From Prostheceraeus crozeri (taxonomy: Eukaryota > Platyhelminthes > Polycladida > Euryleptidae): a stretch of DNA of 64,000 nucleotides. The notes below the pieces were generated by a model. The model was not told where the DNA came from and did not search any database. It was given only the letters and a program-made list of their open reading frames with translations. Positions 55,000 to 64,000 of the stretch are shown piece after piece; the stretch's first letter is position 1, and every line of letters begins with the position of its first letter. The stretch covers positions 124,001 to 188,000 of the forward strand of contig CAJQUW010004434.1 in the NCBI GenBank assembly GCA_907163375.1, written 5' to 3'. Both the position numbers and the translations under genes were made by a program.

Positions 55000-56786
55000 C
55001 TGTAAAGTGAAGTTAATATGCGAAAAAGTGATATGAGCAACTTATTGACTGTATAATGAAACATTTTCCATTTGACAATCAACATGGATAGATGAGAAGA
55101 TGACTTTTCCTTATGTGACAAACGCTCATATGCAACATTCGGTTCGATTACATTAGCTATTCAAGGTAATTGAACACCAGTTCCAAAACCCATACATGGA
55201 TTGGTTGTTTCTTGAAAAAGATATTTAAAATCGCCGTAAGTAAAATATGCAAGATCTTTTTGGAAGAAAAAATTTACTATTTTTGCCAATTTACCGAACG
55301 CTCTCTTTCTGAAGCAAGGACGAGTTTTCTTGAACACCAACGACGAGCAACGGTTTACACAGAAATGTTTTGATTTTGCTAATGATCGTGCCGAAGTTTG
55401 TGGAGGAAACCCTCATTCAGGTTGTCCACCCTATCTGACCAAATGAATTCATATACGATTCGCGTAGACGATAAAAAATTCGCGCACCATCCATGATCTT
55501 CACATGAAGTCTTCCTGCTTCCCAGACAATCAATATATAAAGAAAAGAAATTTTGGAAGTTTTATACGCCCAAGTATGCTGCATGATTATGCCCAATTTA
55601 CCGAAAAATCAATTCTATCAGTTAAGTAACGATTGCCATTCCAATAGCTAACACCGTTAGAAACGGTAGATCTCGGACAATGGTTGTAGGTCTATGAAAA
55701 TATTTTGTTGTCATTCAAATTATCTGTGAGAAGTTAGGAAGAGCGAAATTTTGTCAAGAAAGTTCTTGTTAACCCTTTGAATCAATAATCTCTTGGTCAA
55801 AACCTCTCAATTTTGAATATGAATATACATGAGTAGGATACACCTCCACCGCACGATGGTCATATCGACGTTTATTCTTTTAAAAAGTCTTGTTTTAACT
55901 TTTTACAATCAGATTCCCATAGAATCAGAAAAAATCAAGACTTCTGATTTTAAAGTAGTTTCACATTTTGGATTTCATCCTTAGAATAAATGTTGAAAAT
56001 TCATCCTTATGAATATCAAAAGCATGGACTTCTCTATAAATAGTGGCTCTGGACTGGAAACGAAAAAAATGTGCGCGTGCGTTCGATACCAAAGTAGGGG
56101 AAGAGAGAAAGGCAGCCACAGGAGCTTACCTCTACTTTGGTGAGGAGGGAAATTTCGCTTCCGTTCCAGATAGCCAATAGTTAATAGGAGTCTATGATCA
56201 AAAGATTTGCGGGTGACACTTTTAATAATTCAGAATAAGTCAAATCTAAGATAGCCTACATTTCATATGCTTTTGAAATTTGCATTGCTCGCATAATTTA
56301 AATATAACTCAATCTCTTCATATCATGAATTAAATAACTTACATCTACATTTTATGTCACAAGGCTACTGTGCTGTCCATTACCAACTCCACGTAATTAT
56401 ACTTGTTTCGACCACTTCAAAGTCGATCCGTTCAGATCCAAGCCCTTTATACCACCCTGCTCCGTCCGGTTAACCTCCCATCCCCAGATACCACACAGCA
56501 TGTTTGCAAAAAGTGGCGAAATTCCAATGTTCGACAAATTGCTTTTCAAAATAGGTCATCAATTTGACCTGCCACTTGATCTAAATTCATCGATTTTTGA
56601 GGAAGTTTAAAAATACGTTTAAGTAAAAGTCACAAAAGCCTTTGTCAGCTTCCGCATTCGTCAGTAATCAGAATTCACGCAACGCGCTTCTCAGCTTTCC
56701 AGAATTCAAACTAAGTACATGGCTCTAAACAGAAAACAAAGCGTTTTAGCACTCGGCATGATTATTCACGTTCTCACATCTACATT
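55000..56786. other. Region between VARS2 and MRPL17
   Basis: 1.8 kb that should hold the first VARS2 exon and promoter on the minus strand. I found no coding piece with a convincing ATG and a phase-0 donor. No repeat family was recognised. Confidence 0.5.
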
Positions 56787-57380
56787 TCAACTGTCAAGCG
56801 TTGTTTTCACATCTTCCTCCTCTACCGACGAATTTTCTTCTTCCTTCTCCTTGCGAGTTTTCTCCGCCTCCCATTCTTTCCTCGCCGCATCCATCAAGAC
56901 ATTGATGAGGTAGCCACGTGTATCGGGTCTGGGACGACCAATAGGTGGCCAGGGATTGCCTTTCAGTTCTACGACCATTATATGACGTTGATTGAAGTCA
57001 TACTGCTGACGAGGCCATTGTGGCACCGGAAGGCGATGAGCTGAAGTAAAAGCGATGTCGTACTTCTCATAGCGCGGTACAAACACATTAAAAAGTTTGT
57101 ACACGAGCGATTTGTCAGTTAACCAGAAGTCTGCGAGCTCCATGGTGATAGGATCTTTGTCACCGTGACGAATTGCCTCTTGAATGAGACGCTCGGCGTA
57201 TTGTCGAGTTTCCAATGCCTTCTCTTGAGTCAATTCGATTCTTTCCTCACGGAAAAGGGCACTGACACATTTCTGGAGATGATGGATGCGTCCGGTAGGA
57301 CCAGAGCCTGAACCTTCAGCAGATTTTAACTTTCCCGCTACAGCTGGGACAGCAAAAGGAAGTCTCCTCGCACGCGACAT
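56787..57380 (-). CDS. MRPL17: Mitochondrial large-subunit ribosomal protein bL17m
   Basis: 197 codons in one exon. It belongs to the bacterial L17 family and is part of the mitochondrial large ribosomal subunit near the exit tunnel. Residues about 31-135 match: RIHHLQKCVSALFREERIEL, RQYAERLIQEAIRHGD, MELADFWLTDKSLVYKLFNV, FVPRYEKY, VVELKGNPWPP. The C-terminal tail is long and rich in Glu/Lys (EWEAEKTRKEKEEENSSVEE); animal bL17m tails vary. The ATG is 14 bases behind a splice acceptor (TTTTGTTTCAG), so an intron in the 5' leader is likely. It is 1.8 kb upstream of VARS2 in the same direction. Confidence 0.92.
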   Translation of the reverse strand: MSRARRLPFAVPAVAGKLKSAEGSGSGPTGRIHHLQKCVSALFREERIELTQEKALETRQYAERLIQEAIRHGDKDPITMELADFWLTDKSLVYKLFNVFVPRYEKYDIAFTSAHRLPVPQWPRQQYDFNQRHIMVVELKGNPWPPIGRPRPDTRGYLINVLMDAARKEWEAEKTRKEKEEENSSVEEEDVKTTLDS

Positions 57381-59675
57381 GGTCTCAGATTTGCTGAAAC
57401 AAAAGATATTTTAAGTTTTTAAATAACGCATGTAATAGAGATGGAATAATGCAGCAAAAAAGATAATGAAACAAGAGGATTATGACCGTCAATCAAATAT
57501 TTGCTCATTCATTCCAATGTATATGATTTGATTTCAGATTCAATTTCGGATTTAGTGAAGAACGTCAGCCGATAGCGTAGCACAAGACAACTGACCTGGC
57601 TACCGATTGCGTTGCTCATCCCAAAGCAACATTAATTTGATTCGTAAATTTGGGTCTTGATTTAATAAAAATCCAATGTTAACAATTGGCCAACCTTTCC
57701 CTTTATTTCTGCAGGTCACTTTCTATCAGACATGAATAAACATAATTTAGTGCGATGAAAGGCATCAATGACCGGCATAGGCTATGAGCGTTTCTCCATT
57801 ACCCACAAACAAGAAAGAAATATATTTTTAGATTCCTTTCCTAGATTTCAGAATTGAGGGTTGGAGCCAATTACCTCAATCAGTGGTAGGGTTTAATGAG
57901 GGATTTCTCGTGACTAGAATTTCTCGGAAATTCTCCCCATAATTTCTAGTCCCGATTTCCGAGATATTTCAAGAAACATTAAACTGACTGAACACCGTAA
58001 ATCCTCGTGTAAAAACCGCACTCCAAACTTGGAAGGTTGTTTATTGAGTTACAGGAATATAACGTGCATACGCTGCACACATGACACACTAATTCTATCC
58101 TGCTGCCGGTTTTTTGGCATCAACGAAAAGCAAGTTCACGAATGGAAGAAAGTTGGACGTGCTGGACTGTGAGTGACCACGACTAATGATCTCATCATTT
58201 GAGTAAAAATACAAGTAGGCCTACTGGATAGTGTCCTCTTTTTGAAAAATAGTTGTCGCATTTGCGCATTTTGAAAGATACTTTAACCCCGAGCGTAGCG
58301 AGAAGTCTACAGATATAATTTTACACTCCGTGTATAAGTCGCACCCCAAACTTTCAACAAAATTTTAGGTTTACAGGTGGGGCTTATACACGAGGATTTA
58401 CGGAAAGTTGAATAATACGATTCAAGTATATTGATCTCATTTAAAAAAGTCTATCCATTGGTAGCATTCGTCGCATAGACAAGCCTCTTACCTGCAAATT
58501 GATACCTGGAGTTTACTTACCTAGAAATTGAAATGAATTCACGACTCCCAGGATTTCTGGTAAAATCCTAATCAGTAGATAGTTAAAAGAAATATGCCAT
58601 GAACTACTTTTTGAAATAGAACTATTGAAATCGCATTATCAACCGATTAGTTATTCAAGGAAGCAAATGTAAAATATAATTTTCTAGGTTTCTTGTATGG
58701 AGTTGGATGGTTTAGCAATTACTTCAAGGAATGAGCAAAACATTCTAAAATATTACTTACAATTCACATATTTCGTTGAACAAACTAGGAAAAGTGATCA
58801 AATTTGCATTTACTCAATATTTCTTGATTTTGTAGTGTATGAGGCAATTAGTTGAGATAGTAAATGGCTGATTACACCCAGAACATGAGCAATGTGCAAA
58901 AAGAATGGCGAGAATGGCACAATCTCGATTCAGAACATCTCACGATCTTTAAAATCACAAGTATGCTACTCCGAGTATCTCTGATATGATAGATTTTCAT
59001 TTAATGACACACTGTTAGTGGTCCATTATCATGCAGTCAATAATAACAAAGCCTCATGTGATAGCTTATGGAATTTTGATTCGGTCAACAGCTCTTAGAA
59101 TGTTTAGATTTTTGATACAATACGAGTAGTAAGGAATAACCTGACTAATCTTTATTTCCATACCATTCAGAAAATCTCGGCTGCCAACGTCTATGTCTGA
59201 TATTTCTGCCCTAAACATTCATGATATAATGATACATTGTGACAATCAACTCACAATCAGAACCATAGTTTTTATTATACACACACGTGTCATCATTAAT
59301 AAGCCGATTTTAGTCATAAATGTATGTTGTAACTTCAAAGAGAATACGGGCATAAGTAAGCCACATGAAGTATTTAAAGTGCGCATCTTATTATATGTTA
59401 TTAATTTCGAAATATAATCGAATAGAATTTCGACCAGCTAATTGTTCTTGGCAATAAAGACAAAACGACTCTGATGGAGCTAAACTATCGTTCGCTGTGA
59501 GCGACTTTATCGGAAGATAATCAACACCAAGCCTAAACAGTCATACATGCGGAAAGATATGAAGAACTCTGAGGTTGTTTAGGTTATTATACTTTGTTAG
59601 AAGTAGAAAGGGTAACTTAAAATAAGTCAGAGAGAAATCAATTTTGGCACAATGGCGAAGTCAATGAGGACGGAA
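57381..59675. other. Region 5' of MRPL17
   Basis: 2.3 kb that should hold the MRPL17 promoter and first, noncoding exon. It contains a MITE at 57,995-58,403 and a short imperfect palindrome at 57,903-57,965 (ATTTCTCGGAAATTCTC/GATTTCCGAG). No gene recognised. Confidence 0.55.
57995..58403. mobile_element. MITE with CCGTAAATCCTCGTGTA ends
   Basis: Perfect 17-bp inverted ends CCGTAAATCCTCGTGTA, continuing imperfectly into GCAC/CCCAC. An inner copy of GTGTATAAGTCGCACCCC at 58,338 and its inverse near the right end make an internal hairpin. About 409 bp, target duplication not clear, no coding sequence. Confidence 0.75.
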
Positions 59676-60006
59676 TTAGATACTGGATTTCGGAAGTTCA
59701 GTCTGCTTCACATCGTTATCCCAGTGAATGCTAAGGCCTCCGAGATTCAGCCACAGTGGATGACTGGGTTCATTCATATATCTGTTGAGGGGAGCAGCTG
59801 CCGAAGGTCTATTACGAAGATCCCAGATTAAAATACCAACTTCGTAGACCATAGCATGGGCAGGAGGAAGTGGTGATGGAGTTCCAAATCCTTGCATCCG
59901 ATATAACGTCCAGTGCGGTTCCAATTCCGGTGTTTCGTTTGCTGAAGAGTCCCAATATTTGTTTGAAACAACACCATCAGACGGCATCAAACACACTTGA
60001 TTGATC
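59676..60006 (-). CDS. Probable last exon of an unidentified gene
   Basis: Behind an acceptor (TTTATGTTGCAG) the minus strand is open for 109 codons to a stop at 59,676: INQVCLMPSDGVVSNKYWDS, TPELEPHWTLYRMQGFGTPS, VGILIWDLRNRPSAAAPLNR, SHPLWLNLGGLSIHWDNDV. The even amino-acid composition, many Trp/Pro/Gly residues and the splice site suggest real coding sequence. It starts one base into a codon. I do not recognise the family; upstream exons should lie between 60.0 and 63.7 kb. There is no signal peptide or membrane segment in this part. Confidence 0.6.
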
Positions 60007-63000
60007 CTGCAACATAAACATAGATGCTGGGTTCGATTGCAGAAAATCTGGAGGCACTGTTATGTTATGAAATCGTCAATGACTACAGTGTATGAATTCA
60101 CTTGACAAGCACCAATCAAGATTTTGGTGCAATAAGTTTGACGTCGCATTAAAAACGAAATACTGACTGATTATTACAAAACATGCATGACTTGTACAAT
60201 TATGTGATAAAATTCTAGTTCAACATTTTCACTATTACAAAAATAATAACTAGAGCTTTGCTACACCCTTCCTCGGAAGCACTAGGAAACTGGCAAAATA
60301 TCATGTCAAATTACTTTTGAGACTCGACGTTCAATGTTGTCGAGTTTATGCATTAAATAAATGTAATAATTTTAGATTAAAGGGAAACAATCCAAAAGGA
60401 TTCATTCCAAATGGAATCATCATGGCCGTTTAAGCCATCATCTCAGATTTGTTTGTGTTTGGCTTGTGTGTAAGGCTTGGTCTCATCAGAAGAAAGGCAG
60501 ACTTGTTTGATCCGATTCGCCGCAGTTCCTGAGTAACAGGACCTCAAAGTCGCCGATGTCGCTTTGTATTGGACGACAGATTTTCCCTACTAATGGTACT
60601 TGGCAGCTAATTCTGCTTCGATTGAATCGAGTCTGCACCACATTTTGCACATATATTGTTTGTGATTTGCTTTAGAACCCCAATACGAGCAATCCAACAA
60701 TTGTGCTGTTAATGACATATCGGCATACAGTGCATTTTTTTAAACACGTCGACATTCAAAGGTGACGATTTTCTTTCTAAAAATTGCGGAACAAACGTGA
60801 GTTCATCAGCGTTTGACTGACGTGACTATTAACTATGTATGCATGGACGTCAAGCCACAATTTATACTCAACCTCACTTCTATTTATGAGATTAACATGA
60901 AGTAAGATTAACATAAGACAAAAATTAACTATAATGAAGTTCAATTTAAGATAATTTTCAGATGACGCCTAATGTACAAGTGCTTATAGCTTATAACTAG
61001 CCATAATAGTTATATAGCTTACAACAAAGAATGCGGCAAACAGATCTGAACACAGAACGGATCAAATTCGTTAAGTGAAGCAACAAAATTCGTATTAAGA
61101 TGCTTTCCTACAATGCGGGCAACAAAGTTTCTTCAATCACGTAATTTATATTTAACACTCGAATATACCAGGGCTGCCACTCTTATCAAAAATAAAAACC
61201 GGAAAGTCAAATCGGAATGCCCCCCCTAACGTAGTCGTGGGTCCCCCCTAAAAGTAAGAAACTTATGATTATTCGATATCACACAACCCGATAAGTTTTG
61301 AAAGCGTTCAAGCAGAAGTTGGTTCTATTCTAATAAAGATGCTTCTAAATCCTCACAGTTAGCAAGTAAATGTAATATATTATTACTGATGCTTATTCAA
61401 TCATCAGTTTCATCAAGGTGCACTAGAATACATGACTCGAACAGCTACTATTTTCAGGAGAACCGTTTTCGAAGGTTAAACAGAGTGTACTACAAGACCC
61501 CTCTACCCTCCCCTGAATGCAAAATCAGCATGAAGTTATTGAACGATTAACGATTTCAGCTCGATATAAAGACTGCATATTATCGAATAATCTACATGTA
61601 GGCCCATGGATGATTTTACTTAACTGTTTCAAAGACATCTTTCTTCATTTCGCTCAAAAATTTTACATTCAAATTTATAATACACTATTCTCGTGCAGCT
61701 TTGCCATTTTCTATTAATCGTGCCATGACGTCACACGGTGCAAGATCACGTCTTTGTTGAGAAGAATTTTCATGAAACCAATAGGAAATTGCTGTTCAGC
61801 TGTTCAACGTTTGGAAGACTGCTTCAGCAGAGCGGTCTGGTCACAGAAAGTATCTACATACAAAATTCATGGTCAGCGCGGTTTAAATGCTTGGGCAAGC
61901 CATTTTCTTTGGGAGCCATCATTTTTTCTAGAAATCGAGAATGTGTGGTAAAATCTTCCTTTCTATGCTGCATAAAGTATACCGAATGTCCTGAAGGATA
62001 GGAATATTTTCACGCAAGATGGAATGCCAGCGCACTACTACAGACTCATCGCAAATTATTTAAACAGCAATTCTCCTAAATCCAGGGATGAGAACGCGGT
62101 ATCTGAAAAAATCCGTTAGATATCTTCCAGGGGTCCAAACGTTTCGAGGGCCCATTTTCAGTTTTGATGTGATTACAAGTAATCCAAGATTCAATTTTAA
62201 ATAGTCATGAATCTTTATGCGCCTAAACACTATATACCATATGCTGCGACTAAAAATACATTGATTATTAATGCATTAAGGCCATAGATAATAGTTATTT
62301 AGAGCTCAACCATTTTGAGGTTAAGTACCCAAGACAAAACCTCCAGCCTTTTATGAGTGTAACTAGTAAAGTTTTGATGTTTTTAAAGCGCCGCAGGCGA
62401 AACCTGCACTCTTTTGGGAGTATAACTAGTAGAGTTTTGATGCTTTCAAAGCGCCACAGTTTTAACTAGTTGAATTTGATGTTTTATAAAGATCCGCATG
62501 CAAAACCTAGAGCTTTTTGAGAGTGCAACTAGTAGAGTTTTGATGTTTTATAAAGCGACGCAGGCAAAACCTCAAGGCTTTCGGGATAAATCTCTGACTG
62601 TTTAATACTCTAATATTTAACTAGATGAATAGAATGAATGTTCAATACATTCCTCTTCTAGAATTTCGAAATTAGGGCACTTTGAAAAATTCACACTTGT
62701 TGATGGGTCACTTGTTGATGTTTCAAGCTGTGTATCCATTAAAACAGGTTGAGTTGGATTGGAGATATTTCGAGATTTTGTTTTCTTCATAGGCCTATTT
62801 TCTTTACCTTTGTTTCTAGGAGTGGATTCTTTTCTCTTCTCTATTGTTGAACTTCGGAAACATAGTTGGAGGCAGTGAAGACACCGGATATCTTTGGTCT
62901 CTCAACTGCAATTCATCCTTGTTGCTCACACGATGAGGTTTATTAAGCTGGAGAGACATAAAGCTTTGAGTGTCCCATATTACCCGCCATACATATCTTA

Positions 63001-63682
63001 TTTTAAAACCTATAAAAGAATTTGATAAAATTCTTAAATTGAAAAAGTGAAATGTTGTAAGCATAGCACAAGACCCCAGTTTCCATATCCAATGCATTTA
63101 AATTCATGAGAAAACTTGATTGATGTAATAATAGCTTCACTGGAATCTAAATTTTACATCAGCCCTATTTTTGACCTACAAAAATTCGTATATCAATTGT
63201 GTTTCAATTACACAACCGTAAGTACGCATCCCATTTCGCTTAAATTTTGTGTTTGCAGCTAATGATCACATCAATAAATAACCACCTTCATTATTCCAAA
63301 ACATTTGCACGAAGTATCTTTTTTCGAAGATATTCGTTGCGTGTCCCATATTACCCGCAAAATGAAAAAAATTGACGTTTAAAATGAGTTTCACACTGTT
63401 TGAGTAATAACACATACTCAGTAAAACAAATGGAATTGTTTTGCCATAGAATCGACTTGGACAATCACCATGAAATTGTACATGGGGCCTGCGAGTGAGT
63501 CTGTGTACTTTCTCCTTACAATCCATTTCATTTGAATTGGAGGGGTAGTTTCAGAATAAGAGAAAAATTTTGAATGTACCGGTATGTAGAATTTCTACAC
63601 GAAAACTACACGAAACGCAAAATCAACACGAAAAGAAATCCTTATCACTTCTGCCGTTTTTTTTGCGAGATTTCAATTTTCG
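60007..63682. other. Intronic or intergenic region, no exon identified
   Basis: 3.7 kb. It contains a tandem repeat (62,325-62,585) and a duplicated GTGTCCCATATTACCCGC (62,970 and 63,341). Lone hAT-like ends CAGGGCTGCCAC (about 61,165) and CAGGGATGAGAAC (about 62,083) have no partner. Plus-strand frames at 61,517-62,001 look like chance. Confidence 0.5.
62325..62585 (+). repeat. Minisatellite, unit about 62 bp
   Basis: AACTAGTA(G)AGTTTTGATG and AAAGCGCCGCAGGC-AAACCT recur; the ACTAGT positions are 62,362, 62,424, 62,465 and 62,528, so three units near 62 bp and one shortened by about 20 bp. Confidence 0.85.
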
Positions 63683-63804
63683 CTAGTGTCTTCGCCTAGA
63701 TTTAGCCGCTTTTGCTTTTGATCGTACAAAATATTCTTCCGTCACTCCCTTGTGTTCCCGAAACTTTTTAGCAGATTTTTCTTTCATGTTCTTCTGACAT
63801 GCTT
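63683..63804 (-). CDS. Possible C-terminal exon of a basic protein
   Basis: After a weak acceptor (GTCTTTCAAG) one frame reads ACQKNMKEKSAKKFREHKGV then TEEYFVRSKAKAAKSRRRH and TAG. Its Lys/Arg-rich tail resembles nucleolar or ribosomal-type proteins. Another frame of the same exon reads KHVRRT and stops. The phase fits the next upstream exon (63,931-64,000) only for the second reading, so the structure is uncertain. Confidence 0.3.
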
Positions 63805-63930
63805 CTTGAAAGACACGTTTTGGAGAGCATCAAAGCGATCAGAACTCAATTCATGATATACTCTATAATTACGTATTACTTTTCGTCAAGCATTCCCACC
63901 TAAATTTACTTATTTTAAAACCTTGATTAC

Positions 63931-64000
63931 TTGCGTTTCGTCCAGCTTCTTAGGATTGACGAAAGGATCACTGACTTCCTTGTAGGAGAATCTTCTGCTC
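63931..64000 (-). CDS. Possible partial exon at the window edge
   Basis: The minus strand reads SRRFSYKEVSDPFVNPKKLD then ETQ, followed by a donor-like GTAATC; with VIK added, a second donor GTTTTA is possible. Composition looks coding. The exon continues beyond the window; the gene is not identified. Confidence 0.45.

Noticed and set aside
56719..56913. Plus-strand frame over the 3' end of MRPL17
   Set aside because: Antisense shadow of the bL17m coding sequence.
61517..62001. Three plus-strand frames of 65-87 codons
   Set aside because: AT-rich, overlapping in different frames and without motifs.
1..64000. CRISPR arrays, operons, phage modules or bacterial toxin-antitoxin systems
   Set aside because: None present; introns, SINEs and animal-type transposons show eukaryotic nuclear DNA.

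Overview
The window looks like AT-rich nuclear DNA from an invertebrate animal. Genes are split by introns with GT/AG borders, coding exons are small islands, and most of the DNA is layered transposable elements of animal type (piggyBac, hAT, mariner, Harbinger-like, Penelope-like, Ty3/Gypsy, R2-like, CR1/jockey-like and RTE-like LINEs, tRNA-derived SINEs). There is no operon, bacterial promoter, CRISPR array or phage module. I cannot name the phylum from sequence alone.

The main gene is a mitochondrial-type valyl-tRNA synthetase (VARS2-like) on the minus strand, from about 55.0 kb down to its stop codon at 20,095. I reconstruct 16 exons whose reading phases all agree (2859 nt, 952 codons plus stop). 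They carry the HVGH signature, the editing domain, [14 protein letters not shown], the anticodon-binding domain and a C-terminal coiled coil. The first exon with the start codon was not found. Upstream on the same strand (56,787-57,380) is a mitochondrial ribosomal protein bL17m (MRPL17) gene, so two mitochondrial translation genes are neighbours. Further right are a probable last exon of an unidentified gene (59,676-60,006) and possible exons of another gene running off the right edge (63.7-64.0 kb).

Left of VARS2, 7,021-19,181 is one piggyBac element with TTAA at both ends, its transposase broken into four blocks by nested insertions: a hAT element with a perfect 8-bp target duplication, a small AT-rich insert, and a MITE that is itself split by a 7.9-kb element. 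That element has CCCGGCCAACAA inverted ends, dense GTAGC-word subterminal arrays and no transposase I can recognise; it contains a further hAT element that carries an R2-like LINE fragment. Subtracting the insertions leaves about 2.45 kb, the usual size of a piggyBac transposon.

The VARS2 introns are a second TE museum: Penelope-like elements with inverted arms and hammerhead-ribozyme-like motifs, a dead mariner with a foldback element in its 3' part, a Gypsy element reduced to a gag-integrase fusion between LTRs, three hAT elements with 8-bp duplications, a 1.2-kb foldback element, a 3-kb element with CATATATG-type subterminal arrays and a cargo-like exon, a nearly complete two-ORF LINE, and SINEs. 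The most unusual items are the 7.9-kb GTAGC element, the 3-kb CATATATG element and the recurrent hammerhead-like motifs.
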